The position numbers and the translations under genes are program-made. Under the pieces are notes generated by a model, which was given only the letters and a program-made list of their open reading frames with translations, ran no database searches and was not told the origin of the DNA. Positions 55,562-64,000 of a DNA stretch of 64,000 nt are shown piece by piece. This DNA is from JACVRW01 sp963733885 (GTDB lineage Bacteria; Actinomycetota; Thermoleophilia; Solirubrobacterales; Thermoleophilaceae): NCBI GenBank assembly GCA_963733885.1, contig CAVTES010000006.1:1-64000 (forward strand), given 5' to 3'. How positions within the stretch are numbered: the stretch's first letter is position 1; the number at the start of each line of letters is the position of its first letter.

Positions 55562-56325
55562 ATCTCATCCTCGCCGAGGAGCGCGGGCCCGTCGGCCTCG
55601 CGCGCCTCAACCGTCCCGACGCGCGCAACGCCCTCTCCCCGGAGCTGATGGAGGAGCTGGCGGCGCTCCTCGAGCGCTGGGACGAGGACCCCGACGTCCG
55701 CTGCATCGTCATCGCCGGCGGCGACGAGTGGTTCGCCGCCGGCGCGGACATCAAGACGATGGCGCAGCGGAGCTTCCAGGAGGTGCTGACCTCGCCCGCC
55801 GCGCGCTTCTGGCCGCGAGTGGCCGCACTGCGCACCCCGCTGATCGCCGCGGTGTCCGGCTACGCGCTCGGCGGCGGGTGCGAGCTGGCGCTGGTGTGCG
55901 ACATGATCGTGGCCTCCGAGTCGGCCGAGTTCGGGCAGCCGGAGATCCTGCTGGGGATCGTCCCGGGCGGCGGCGGGACGCAGCGGCTCGCGCGCGTGAT
56001 GGGCAAGCAGCGCGCGATGGAGCTGGTGCTGACCGGGCGCCGCATCGACGCCGCCGAGGCGGCGCGGCTCGGGATCGTCAACCAGGTCGCCCCGGCCAAG
56101 AGCTGGCTCGACGCGGCCCTCGAGCTGGCCGACGTGGTGGCCGCCCGCCCGCCGCTCGCGACGCGGCTCGCGAAGCAGGCCGTGCTCGCAGCCGAGGAGA
56201 CGCCGCTGTCGGCTGGGCTCGACCAGGAACGGCGCCTGTACGAGCTGGCGATGGCCACCGAGGACCGCGTGGAGGGCATGAACGCGTTCCTCGAGAAGCG
56301 CAGGCCGGAGTTCCGCGGGCGGTGA
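55558..56325 (+). CDS. Enoyl-CoA hydratase
   Basis: 255 residues from GTG 55558. Crotonase fold: RPDARNALSPELMEELAALL, EWFAAGADIKTMA (oxyanion hole), GYALGGGCELALVCDMIVAS and PEILLGIVPGGGGTQRLARV with the two catalytic Glu regions. Hydrates trans-2-enoyl-CoA. Overlaps the 3-hydroxyacyl-CoA dehydrogenase gene as GTGA. Confidence 0.95.
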   Translation: MNLILAEERGPVGLARLNRPDARNALSPELMEELAALLERWDEDPDVRCIVIAGGDEWFAAGADIKTMAQRSFQEVLTSPAARFWPRVAALRTPLIAAVSGYALGGGCELALVCDMIVASESAEFGQPEILLGIVPGGGGTQRLARVMGKQRAMELVLTGRRIDAAEAARLGIVNQVAPAKSWLDAALELADVVAARPPLATRLAKQAVLAAEETPLSAGLDQERRLYELAMATEDRVEGMNAFLEKRRPEFRGR

Positions 56326-57876
56326 GCCCCGCGGCGGGCCGCCCCCCGGCCACGCTCGGCGTCGTCGGCGCCGGCACCATGGGTGCGGGGATCTGTCAAC
56401 TCGGATGCGCATCGGGGATGACAGTCGTCCTGCACGACCCCGTGGAGGACGCCCTCCGGCGCGGCGCCGAACGCGTCGAGGCGGGCCTGCGGAAGTGGAT
56501 CGACAAAGGCCGCGCGGGCGACGACTCGCTCGAGCGGCTTCGCCCGGCCGCCGCGCTCGACGAGCTCGCCGCGTGCGAGCTCGTGATCGAGGCGGCGCCG
56601 GAGCGCGCGGACCTGAAGCGCGAGCTGTTCGCTTCGCTTTCGCGAGGTCTGCGGCCCGGATGCGGTGCTCGCCACGAACACCAGCTCGATCCCGGTGACG
56701 TCGCTGGCGGGCGCCGCCGAACGGCCCGAGAACGTCGTCGGGATGCACTTCTTCAACCCGCCGCCCCTGATGAAGCTGCTGGAGGTAATTCGCGCCGATC
56801 AGACGGGCGAGCGGGCCCTCGAGGTGGCGCGGGCGGCGGGCGAGGCGATGGGCAAGGAGGTGATCCTCGCCGCCGACGGGCCGGGCTTCCTCGTCAACCG
56901 CTGCGGCCGCCCGTTCAACGGCGAGGCGCTGCGGCTGCTGCAGGAGCGGATCGCCTCGCACGAGCAGATCGACCGGATCTGCCGCATGGGCGGCGGCTTC
57001 CGGATGGGCCCGTTCGAGCTGATGGACCTGGTCGGCGTGGACGTGGGCTACGAGGTGGCGAAGTCGTTCACGGAGCTTTCCTTCGGCGAGCCGCGCTGGA
57101 GGCCGAACCCGATCCAGGCGCGCATGGTGGCCGCCGGCCGGCTGGGCCGGAAGACGGGCCGCGGTTACTACGACTACACGGGCGAGGGGCGGTACCGGCC
57201 GGAGGACCCGGAGCCGGCGGGTGCGGGCGCCGAAGCGGCGGGGGCGGGCACCCTCATCGCGATCCTCGGCCACGGCCGCGTCGCGGACGGTCTGCGCGAG
57301 CGCGCCCGGGCGGCCGGCTACGAGCTCCGCGAGGGCGGGCCGGCCGAGCTCGTCGTGGACGCGGGGCTCGAGCCCGCCGCCGCGCTGCCCGGCGGCGCGC
57401 CGCTGCTCGTGCTTTGCGCTGGGCGCAGCCTGGCCGCCCGCGGCGAGCCGGGCGCGATCGGCTTCCACCTGCTGCCGCCACTCGACGAGTGCAGGCTGGT
57501 GGAGCTGACCCGCCTGTCCACCGCCCAGGCCTTCGCGGCCGAGGCCGCTGAGAACTTCTTCGCGCGCCTCGGCCTCGCCACCGAGTGGGTCGGCGACGCC
57601 CCGGGCCTCGTGCTCGGCCGGATCGTCTGCCAGCTCGTGAACGAGGCGTGCTTCGCGGTCGGCGAGGGAGTCGGCAGCGAGGAGGGTGTGGACGCCGGCC
57701 TGACGCTCGGCCTGAACCACCCCCGCGGACCCTTCGCGTGGTGTGAGGCGATCGGGATCGAGCACGTCTGCACCACGCTCGACGCGCTCTGGCGCGAGCG
57801 CCGCGAGGAGCGCTACCGCCTCGCTCCGCTCCTCCAGCGCAGAGGTATGCTCGCCGGATGGCGACCGCCGACCTGA
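56322..57876 (+). CDS. 3-hydroxyacyl-CoA dehydrogenase, two C-terminal domains, one frame break
   Basis: GTG 56322. N-terminal NAD site (TLGVVGAGTMGAGICQLGCA), ACELVIEAAPERADLKRELF; after a frame change near 56645, AVLATNTSSIPVTSLA, GMHFFNPPPLMKLLEVIRAD, then two 3HCDH_C domains (FRMGPFELMDLVGVDVGYEV; LTLGLNHPRGPFAWCEAIGI) separated by an unusual Rossmann-like linker (TLIAILGHGRVADGLRERAR). About 517 residues, of the long PaaH-like type. Likely oxidises the product of the enoyl-CoA hydratase. Confidence 0.9.
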
Positions 57877-58211
57877 CGGTGCTCGCGCTCGGCCGTCAGG
57901 ACGTGAGTGCGAGCGAATACATCGCCGAGATCCAGCGTCGGCTCGCCCGGCAGGAGCGAGTCCGGTATCGGATGCACGCGATGGGAACGTCGCTCGAGGG
58001 CGCTACCGCGGACATCCTCGCGATAGTGGGCGAGCTGCATGCGGTGCCCTTCGAACAGGGCGTCCCGCGCGTGTACACGGTGCTCAAGCTGGACGAGCGG
58101 CGCGATCGACCCGACCAGACGCTCGACGACAAGGTGCGCTCTGTCAACGAGCTGCTCGAGTCCGGAGACTACGCTCCCTCGGGCAGCTCGCCCGCGAGAG
58201 CCCGCACGTAG
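57858..58211 (+). CDS. Thiamine-binding (MTH1187/DUF77) family protein
   Basis: 117 residues from ATG 57858, overlapping the previous gene by 19 bases. VSASEYIAEIQRRLARQERV, RYRMHAMGTSLEGATADILA and the ferredoxin-like fold pattern fit the MTH1187 family. The 3' end overlaps the convergent MBL gene by 43 bases. Confidence 0.85.
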   Translation: MATADLTVLALGRQDVSASEYIAEIQRRLARQERVRYRMHAMGTSLEGATADILAIVGELHAVPFEQGVPRVYTVLKLDERRDRPDQTLDDKVRSVNELLESGDYAPSGSSPARART

Positions 58212-58990
58212 CGGTCGGCCGAACGGTTCACCACGCCCTTCGCGTCCCCCTTGACGATCCGGCCCCACCAGGCCCCGTAGATCGTCTCGAACGGGTACGG
58301 CTCGAGCGACCGGGCGATTCCGCGCACCGACTCCGCCGGCAGCGGGATCAGGTTCGGGTAGCTGTACATGAAGCCCACATGCGAGCGGTCCGGGATCACC
58401 TGGACGATGTCGCCCGACAGCAGCACGCCCTGCCCGTCCTCGCCGCCGGCCCAGTGGAGCACCGTGCCGCCGGCGAAATGGCCGCCCGAGCACACGAGCG
58501 TCAGCCCGCCGCCGAGCTCCTTCACGTCGCCGTCCCACAGCTCGATCGACGGATCCGGGCGCATGATCCAGCGCTCGTCGGCGGCGTGGATGTAGACCGG
58601 GCAGTCGAGGGCGTGGGCCCACTCGACCATGCCCGTGTAGTAGTGCGGGTGCGAGATCGCGATCCCCGCGACGCCGCCCCGCTCCTCGATCTCCTCCACC
58701 GCTGCATCGTCGACCAGGTGCACGCAGTCCCACATCAGGTTGCTCGCCCCGAACGGCACCAGGAGCGCCCGCTGCCCGATCGCGAACCAGGGGTCCACCC
58801 CCACGCCGGTGAGCTCTCCGTCCTCGCGTATCTCGTTGTGCCGCTCCGCGCGCAGCTCCTCGACCGTGGTCCAGCGCTGCCCCTCCTCCGGCACGTACTG
58901 GCGCGCGTCGGTGCAGATCGGGCACTCCGCCGGCTGCTCCTCGCTCTCGGCGAACTGGATCCCGCAGGTGAAGCAGATCCAGCGCGTCAT
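58169..58990 (-). CDS. Metallo-beta-lactamase-fold protein with N-terminal zinc ribbon
   Basis: 273 residues. The first 35 residues form a CFTCG...CPICTD rubredoxin-like or zinc-ribbon knuckle (two CxxC). The MBL core has ISHPHYYTGMVEW, in which the usual HxHxDH is HPHYYT, then CSGGHFAGGTVLHW and VLLSGDIVQV. The altered metal motif is shared by this subfamily as I recall it. Substrate unknown. Four-base overlap with the cysteine desulfurase-like gene. Confidence 0.85.
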   Translation of the reverse strand: MTRWICFTCGIQFAESEEQPAECPICTDARQYVPEEGQRWTTVEELRAERHNEIREDGELTGVGVDPWFAIGQRALLVPFGASNLMWDCVHLVDDAAVEEIEERGGVAGIAISHPHYYTGMVEWAHALDCPVYIHAADERWIMRPDPSIELWDGDVKELGGGLTLVCSGGHFAGGTVLHWAGGEDGQGVLLSGDIVQVIPDRSHVGFMYSYPNLIPLPAESVRGIARSLEPYPFETIYGAWWGRIVKGDAKGVVNRSADRYVRALAGELPEGA

Positions 58991-60198
58991 GCGGCGAGCG
59001 CCGCGAGCAGCCGGTCGACCTCGGCTTCACTCGTGTAGTGCAGGAAGCCGGCGCGCACCGCTCCGCCGCTCTCGGCAAGCCCGAGGGCGCGGATCGGCTC
59101 GAGCGCGTAGTAGTCGCCATCCCACACGTACAGGCCCTGCTCGCCGAGCCGCTCGGCGGTCTGGCGCGGTCTCTCCCCGTCCACGCGGAAGCAGAACGTC
59201 GGCGTGCGCCCCTCGACTGCGCGGATGCCGTACAGCTCGAGACGGTCCGGCATCCCGTCGAGGAACCGTCGCGCGAGGGCGTCCTCGTGCGCCTGGATCC
59301 GCTCGAAGGCCAGGTCGAGCGAGCCGTCGCCGAGCGAGCTCAGGTACTCGATCGCGGCCACCGTTCCCGCCACCGCCTCGTGCGACTGGGTGCCGGTCTC
59401 GAAGCGGTGCCCGGGCGGGTGCTCGTCGGCCGGGCGCACCCGGTCGGCGGGCAGCGACTCGGCCAGGTCTGGCCGGATCGCGGCCACGCCGCAGTGCGGC
59501 CCGAAGAACTTGTAGGGCGAGCAGAGCAGCACGTCGAGGCCCCACTGACGGGCGCGCAGGCGCCGGTGGGGCGCGAGGTGCACGCCGTCGGCCCACGCCA
59601 GCGCGCCGGCGGCGTGCGCGGCCGCCGCGATGCGTGCCGGGTCGGTGAGCGAGCCCACCGCGTTCGAGGCGAGCGTGAACGCGACCACCCGCGTGCGCTC
59701 GCCGATCATCGCCTCGAGCGCGTCGTGGTCGAGCGTCACGTCGCCGGTGCGGAGCGGGGCGTGGCGCACGACCAGGCCGTGATCGGCGGCTACGAGGAGC
59801 CAAGGCGAGATGTTCGCGTCGTGGTCGAGCTGCGTGACGACGATCTCGTCGCCCGCCCGCAGCGTGCGGGCCACCGCGTGCGCGAGCAGGAAGTTGAGCG
59901 TCGTCATGTTCGCGCCGAACGCGACCCCCTCGGGCTCGGCGCCGGTGAAGTCCGCGGCCGCCTCGCGGCCGCGCTCCATCACCTCGTCGGACGCGGCCGA
60001 GGTGGGGAAGGCGCCGCCGAGGTTCGCGTTCGCGTCGCGCATGTAGGCGCCCACTGCGTCGAGCACCTCCTGCGGGCACTGGGAGCCGCCCGGCCCGTCC
60101 AGGTAGGCGGCGCCGCTCGCGAGCGCCGGGAAGCGCTCGCGCACCGACTCGACATCAAGCGGCGGCGCGCTGCTGCTCGGAATGGCTGAGGAGCTCAC
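58987..60198 (-). CDS. Cysteine desulfurase-like PLP enzyme
   Basis: 403 residues from GTG 60198. Class V aminotransferase fold: AYLDGPGGSQCPQEV, DHDANISPWLLVA, ADGVHLAPHRRL (cofactor Asp204 and His207) and the PLP Lys230 in CSPYKFFGPHCG. No active-site Cys loop of SufS/IscS is obvious, so the substrate may differ (VC1184-type). Its first 17 codons lie in a duplicated copy of the aconitase 3' end, so the N-terminus is of mixed origin; the core starts at VRERFPALASG. Confidence 0.9.
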   Translation of the reverse strand: MSSSAIPSSSAPPLDVESVRERFPALASGAAYLDGPGGSQCPQEVLDAVGAYMRDANANLGGAFPTSAASDEVMERGREAAADFTGAEPEGVAFGANMTTLNFLLAHAVARTLRAGDEIVVTQLDHDANISPWLLVAADHGLVVRHAPLRTGDVTLDHDALEAMIGERTRVVAFTLASNAVGSLTDPARIAAAAHAAGALAWADGVHLAPHRRLRARQWGLDVLLCSPYKFFGPHCGVAAIRPDLAESLPADRVRPADEHPPGHRFETGTQSHEAVAGTVAAIEYLSSLGDGSLDLAFERIQAHEDALARRFLDGMPDRLELYGIRAVEGRTPTFCFRVDGERPRQTAERLGEQGLYVWDGDYYALEPIRALGLAESGGAVRAGFLHYTSEAEVDRLLAALAA

Positions 60199-60216
60199 GG
60201 GGCCAGCAGGATCTCA
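60147..60216 (-). repeat. Partial duplicate of the aconitase 3' end
   Basis: About 70 bases match 60697-60765 at roughly 80 percent identity, including 23 identical bases (TCAAGCGGCGGCGCGCTGCT followed by GCT). Here the segment encodes the start of the cysteine desulfurase-like gene in a different frame. Confidence 0.7.
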
Positions 60217-60271
60217 TGCTGACCTCGCCTGTGGCGGGCCGGCCTGCCGCCGGCCACCTGTCCGTGTCGCT

Positions 60272-60592
60272 CTACGCCGTACGGCCGTGTGCCTTCACGA
60301 ACGGCTGCAGCGCGGCGCGCATACGCTCCGCCAGCGAGGGCGTTTGGGCGTACGACCGCATCGAGCTGAGACGGAGCCGCAGGACCTGCCTCAGGACGCC
60401 ACTCTCCTGAAACGGGTCGGAGATGACCCGCCCGTCGATCGCCGACACCGCGGCGGCAACCTTCCCGTCGATCTCGCCAACGAGGGCCGGGCCGACGAGC
60501 GGGCGCTGGCTATCGAGCTCCGCGAGGCGGCGCAGCTCAACCTCGTCGTCTTCGGTGGCGCGGCGGATGACGTATGCGTTGGCAGGGTGCAC
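60272..60592 (-). CDS. Small GNAT-like protein
   Basis: 106 residues from GTG 60592, chosen because AAAAGGA lies just upstream; a longer frame from 60640 exists. VIRRATEDDEVELRRLAELD and VGEIDGKVAAAVSAIDGRVI resemble the first half of a GNAT acetyltransferase, but the acetyl-CoA loop is missing; the C-terminal half is helical and basic. A family of such truncated GNAT-like proteins is common in actinobacteria. Function unknown. Confidence 0.7.
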   Translation of the reverse strand: MHPANAYVIRRATEDDEVELRRLAELDSQRPLVGPALVGEIDGKVAAAVSAIDGRVISDPFQESGVLRQVLRLRLSSMRSYAQTPSLAERMRAALQPFVKAHGRTA

Positions 60593-60696
60593 GGGGAGTC
60601 CTTTTGTCGAGTCCGGCGAGAGGCTTGTTTTACGGCACACGGCGCCCGTGGTGCGAGACGGGCGTCACACTCGGACGCACGTCACAGTTCCCCAAC

Positions 60697-60765
60697 TCGA
60701 CCTCAAGCGGCGGCGCGCTGCTGCTTGAGATAGCTGAGGAGCCCGCCGTGCAGGAGGATCTCCCG
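60697..60765 (-). repeat. Aconitase 3' end, source of the duplicate
   Basis: Contains the last codons of the aconitase gene (GLLSYLKQQRAAA, stop at 60703) and matches 60147-60216 in the same orientation. Confidence 0.7.
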
Positions 60766-62664
60766 CTCCTTGGCTGCGAAATCGTGCGAGACGGCGAACT
60801 CGTCGCCGGAGTCCTCGATCCGCACGGTGATCTCGCCGGCGCCGCCGGCCAGCTCCTCGCGCACGCGCGGGAGTACCCAGGTCTCCCCCACCTCGGCGCG
60901 GTCGTAGTCAGACTCGTCCGCGAAGGTCAGCGCCAGGATGCCCTGGGCGACCAGGTTGCGCCGGTGGATGCGTGCGAACGACTTGGCGAACACCGCCCGG
61001 ACGCCTAGCTGGAGCGGCGCGAGCGCGGCGTGCTCGCGCGACGAGCCCTGCCCGTAGTTGTGCCCACCCACGATGAAGCCCGAGCCCCACTCGTGCATGC
61101 GCTTGCGAAAGTCCTTGTCGCGGTGCTGGAAGGTGAACTCGGCGATGGCCGGGATGTTCGAGCGGTAGGACATGACGATCACGCCGTCGGGCGCGAGGTC
61201 GCCGGTCGAGATGTTGTCGGGCTGGACGGTGGCGATGCGCGCCCTCAGCTCGTCCTCGAGCGGCTCGTGCTCCGGCGGGGTCTTGATGTTGGGCCCGCGC
61301 GGCACCTCGACCCGGTCCGCCTCGTCCTCGGGGGCGGGCGGGAAGATGTGGCGGTCGTCGACATATGGCTTCAGCTCCGGCATCTCGAGCAGCTCGGGCG
61401 GCTCGCCGAGCTCGCGTGGGTCGCGGATCTCGCCGTGGAACATCGACGCGGCGGCGACGGCCGGCGAGCACAAGTAGACCTGGTCGTCGGGGGTGCCTGA
61501 GCGGCCCGGGAAGTTGCGGTTGAACGTGCGCAGCGAGTTGGCGTCCGATGGCGGGGCCTGGCCCATGCCGACACAGGGGCCGCACACCGGCTCGAGCATT
61601 CGGATGCCGCCCTCGACGAGCTGGCGGTAGACGCCCGACTCGGCGATCGCCACGAGGATCTGACGCGAGCCCGGGGTGGCGGTGGCGGTCACGCGCTCGT
61701 GCACCTGGCGGCCGTCGCCGCCTGCCAGCACCGCGCCGGGCAGCGCCAGGTCGAGGTAGGCCGAGTTTACGGAGGAGCCGATGCAGACCTGCTCGATCGG
61801 AGTGCCGGCGATCTCCTCGACCGGGACCACGTTGTCCGGGTTCTGCGGCTTTGCAACGAGCGGGCCGAGCTCGTCGAGGTCGATCTCGACGCGGTCGTCG
61901 TACTCGCAGCCATCCTCCGGCCGAAGCTCGGCGAAGTCGTCCTCGCGCTGCTGGCGGCGGAGCCACTCGCGCGTGTTGTCGTCGGGCGGGAAGACGGCGC
62001 TGGTGGCGCCGAGCTCGGCGATCATGTTCGCGATCGTGCCGCGCTCGGGCACGCTCAGGTCGGTGGTGCCGGGGCCGGTGAACTCGAAGACCTTGTTCTT
62101 GCCGCCCCGCACGGTCAGGCGGCGGAGCAGCTCCAGGATCACGTCCTTGGCCTGGACCCAGGGCCGCTTCAGCGTGCCCGAGAGGTGCACCTCCACCACT
62201 TCCGGGCAGGCGATCTCGTAGGGATGGCCGGCCATCGCGACGGCCACGTCGAGGCCGCCGGCGCCGATGGCGATCATGCCGAGCGCGCCGCTCGTAGTGG
62301 TGTGGGAGTCGGCGCCGACCAGGATGCCTCCGGGCCGCGCGTAGCGCTCGATGTGGACGTAGTGGCAGATGCCGTTGCCCGGGCGCGAGTAGTCGATGCC
62401 GTACTTGCGGCAGAGCGCCTGGAGCATGCGGTGGTCGTCCGGGTTCTTGAAGTCGAGCTGGATGACGTTGTGGTCCACGTACTGGACCGCCCGCTCGACC
62501 TTCACGCGCGGCACCTCGAGCTGCTCGAACTGCATCAGCGCCATGGTCCCGGTGGCGTCCTGAAGCAGCGTCTGGTCGATCCTGAGCGAGATCGCCTCGC
62601 CGGGCGTGAGCTCGCCTTCGGCGAGGTGCTCGCGGAGGATCTGACGCGTCAGGTTGTCGGGCAT
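60703..62664 (-). CDS. acn: Aconitate hydratase
   Basis: 653 residues from ATG 62664, the shorter aconitase type with the swivel domain at the C-terminus. It isomerises citrate and isocitrate in the TCA cycle through a 4Fe-4S cluster. Seen: KYGIDYSRPGNGICHYVHIE, GGILVGADSHTTTSGALGMI, the cluster Cys pair in EPVCGPCVGMGQ with an earlier Cys in VCIGSSVNSAYLDL, and GHNYGQGSSREHAAL in the swivel domain. Intact. Confidence 0.95.
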   Translation of the reverse strand: MPDNLTRQILREHLAEGELTPGEAISLRIDQTLLQDATGTMALMQFEQLEVPRVKVERAVQYVDHNVIQLDFKNPDDHRMLQALCRKYGIDYSRPGNGICHYVHIERYARPGGILVGADSHTTTSGALGMIAIGAGGLDVAVAMAGHPYEIACPEVVEVHLSGTLKRPWVQAKDVILELLRRLTVRGGKNKVFEFTGPGTTDLSVPERGTIANMIAELGATSAVFPPDDNTREWLRRQQREDDFAELRPEDGCEYDDRVEIDLDELGPLVAKPQNPDNVVPVEEIAGTPIEQVCIGSSVNSAYLDLALPGAVLAGGDGRQVHERVTATATPGSRQILVAIAESGVYRQLVEGGIRMLEPVCGPCVGMGQAPPSDANSLRTFNRNFPGRSGTPDDQVYLCSPAVAAASMFHGEIRDPRELGEPPELLEMPELKPYVDDRHIFPPAPEDEADRVEVPRGPNIKTPPEHEPLEDELRARIATVQPDNISTGDLAPDGVIVMSYRSNIPAIAEFTFQHRDKDFRKRMHEWGSGFIVGGHNYGQGSSREHAALAPLQLGVRAVFAKSFARIHRRNLVAQGILALTFADESDYDRAEVGETWVLPRVREELAGGAGEITVRIEDSGDEFAVSHDFAAKEREILLHGGLLSYLKQQRAAA

Positions 62665-62923
62665 GTCGAGGTTCTACCGGAAGGGACGCTCGACCGGACC
62701 GGTGCCGCCGAGCAGCCGCGCCAGCAGCGTCACGTCTGGCGCGCGCACGCTGCCCACCGGGCGCGCAGTGCGGCCCAACTTCTCTTGACAGCGTCTACGG
62801 CGGCCAAGATGATCCGGCCTGCAGCACTACACGTGCGTGGCTTGCCTCTCGGCTTGACGGCAAGCTCCGTGGACGCCAGGGATTGGGGGGGACGTGCATT
62901 CGCCAGAACGAAGGGCGCGGCTG

Positions 62924-64000
62924 GTGAAACTTCGGCTCATGCTGGTGCTGCCGGTGCTGGCGATCGGTCTCGCCGCCGCGCCGGTCAGCGCGGCGGCACC
63001 GCCCCGCATTCCGCTCATCGAGGACTGGGCGATCACGCCCAACCTGACCGCGCTGAGCTTCTCTGAGCGCAGCGTGCCGACATCCGGGCCGGAGTCGAAC
63101 TTCATCAACTCAGACCTGGCGTTCTGGGGCGACATGGTCGTCCAGGGTCACTACAACGGCTTCCGGCTCGTCGACGGCTCGCAGCCGAAGAAGCCGCGCG
63201 AGATCATCGACTACGAGGAGTGCGCGCCCAAGAACCCGACCGGGGCCGTTCCCGGAAATCAGGGCGACATCGCGATCTATGGGGACATCCTCAGCCGCTC
63301 CTGGAACTCGAACACCCCCGCGGCCGGCGCGTCGTGCGACGGCCAGTTCGTTCAGCCCGGCTTCGAGGGTCTCCATATCTTCGACATCGCGGACAGGCAG
63401 GACCCCGACTTGATCGCCTCGGTGGATCTCCAGTGCGGCTCCCACACGCAGACGATGGTCCCTGATCTCGCCAACAACCGGTTGCTCGTCTACGTGGGCA
63501 GCTCGAGCACGACGTGCCCGAACTTCGACATCGTCGAGATCCCGCTCGCGAACCCCGCGGGAGCGAGGCTCCTCCGCCAGGTCCCGACCGAGGAGCACCC
63601 TTGCCACGACATCGGCGTCATCCTCGGAAGCGCCATGAAGCTCGCCTGCGCGGGCGGCAACAGTCTCACCCTCTACAGCCTGGGCGGGCCGGACGGCGGC
63701 TCACTCGAGTTCCCGGAGGAGATGCACCACATCCTCCCGGGCATCCCCTCCTCCGCTCACTCGGCCGCGTTCACGTACGACGGCAAGGTCGTCGTGTTCG
63801 GCTGGGAGCCGGGAGGGGGCGTCCAGCCGCGCTGTACGACGACCGGCACGGTGTTCTCGAACGGTCAGGTGCAAACGGACGACATGAAGTCCTACTTCTT
63901 CTTCTCCGTCGAAACCGGCGAGCTGCTCGGCAAGTTCGTCCTGCCCCGCGACCAGGGGCTCGATGAGGCCTGCACGATCCACAACTACAACGTCATCCCG
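62924..64000 (+). CDS. Secreted LVIVD-type beta-propeller protein, cut by the right edge
   Basis: GTG 62924; 359 residues are visible. Signal peptide LRLMLVLPVLAIGLAAAPVS with AxA at the end. FEGLHIFDIADRQDPDLIAS, a Cys-containing HTQTMVPDLANNRLLVYVGS, PTEEHPCHDIGVI and GLDEACTIHNYNVIP match a family of secreted LVIVD-repeat proteins of actinobacteria. Likely extracellular; function unknown. The preceding 258 bases (62665-62922) hold no recognised gene. Confidence 0.85.
   Translation, partial: MKLRLMLVLPVLAIGLAAAPVSAAAPPRIPLIEDWAITPNLTALSFSERSVPTSGPESNFINSDLAFWGDMVVQGHYNGFRLVDGSQPKKPREIIDYEECAPKNPTGAVPGNQGDIAIYGDILSRSWNSNTPAAGASCDGQFVQPGFEGLHIFDIADRQDPDLIASVDLQCGSHTQTMVPDLANNRLLVYVGSSSTTCPNFDIVEIPLANPAGARLLRQVPTEEHPCHDIGVILGSAMKLACAGGNSLTLYSLGGPDGGSLEFPEEMHHILPGIPSSAHSAAFTYDGKVVVFGWEPGGGVQPRCTTTGTVFSNGQVQTDDMKSYFFFSVETGELLGKFVLPRDQGLDEACTIHNYNVIP

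Overview
The window is GC-rich bacterial DNA with an actinobacterial style: many GTG starts, tightly overlapping ATGA/GTGA gene junctions, several SnoaL-like paralogues, PKD-repeat secreted proteins and a soil-type gas vesicle cluster. The gene content best fits the class Thermoleophilia (Solirubrobacterales-like). That placement is an inference from gene content; no rRNA or other phylogenetic marker is present.

Layout. 1-9 kb (minus strand): a giant secreted or surface protein that runs off the left edge and a secreted subtilisin-like protease with a P-domain, separated by a divergent tRNA-His-like gene and a hairpin. 9.1-10.3 kb: UDP-glucuronate decarboxylase and a small partner. 10.4-17.4 kb (minus): a 13-gene gas vesicle operon with three GvpA/J-type shell genes, three GvpF/L-type genes, GvpG, GvpO, GvpK and four accessory genes. 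17.6-24.2 kb: a mixed region with a PRC-barrel protein, four SnoaL-like proteins, an ECF sigma factor with a SnoaL-like tail, a DUF899 protein, an aldo/keto reductase, tRNA-Arg, a 3' tRNA-Arg remnant and tRNA-Pro. 24.7-41.0 kb: the most distinctive region (next paragraph). 41.4-54.4 kb: the DUF2182/DUF1326 pair, DUF1015, an 1862-residue protein with 19 PKD repeats, cobalamin adenosyltransferase, OsmC, GNAT, nicotinamidase-like, NUDIX and rhodanese genes. 54.4-57.9 kb (plus): a fatty-acid beta-oxidation operon (acyl-CoA dehydrogenase, enoyl-CoA hydratase, 3-hydroxyacyl-CoA dehydrogenase). 58-64 kb: an MBL-fold protein, a cysteine desulfurase-like enzyme, aconitase, and a secreted LVIVD-type protein cut by the right edge.

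The 24.7-41.0 kb block joins two gene sets normally discussed separately. One is the conserved nitrogen-starvation (Nit1-like) set: MSMEG_0572/Sll0783, MSMEG_0568 radical SAM, MSMEG_0567/Sll0786 N-acetyltransferase, Sll0787 AIR-synthase-like and MSMEG_0565 glycosyltransferase. The other is the oxamate carbamoyltransferase set AllF(FdrA)-AllG(YlbE, DUF1116)-AllH(YlbF, DUF2877) with a carbamate kinase. The nitrilase normally found in the first set is absent here and a metal-dependent amidohydrolase sits in the operon instead. A XRE-cupin regulator lies at the divergent promoter. Further genes include an OsmC protein, a methyltransferase, an aminotransferase-fold protein with His at the PLP-lysine position, and a CoA-disulfide-reductase-like flavoprotein. 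A plausible reading is a nitrogen-scavenging pathway that ends in carbamoyl phosphate and ATP; this is inference.

Caution on sequence quality. Many genes carry single-base frame breaks, densest in the protease (about 5.9-7.9 kb) and at 36.2-39.5 kb, while long stretches elsewhere are unbroken. Protein motifs continue across the breaks, so most are probably consensus indels and not real decay. Coordinates of broken genes span the whole reconstructed gene.
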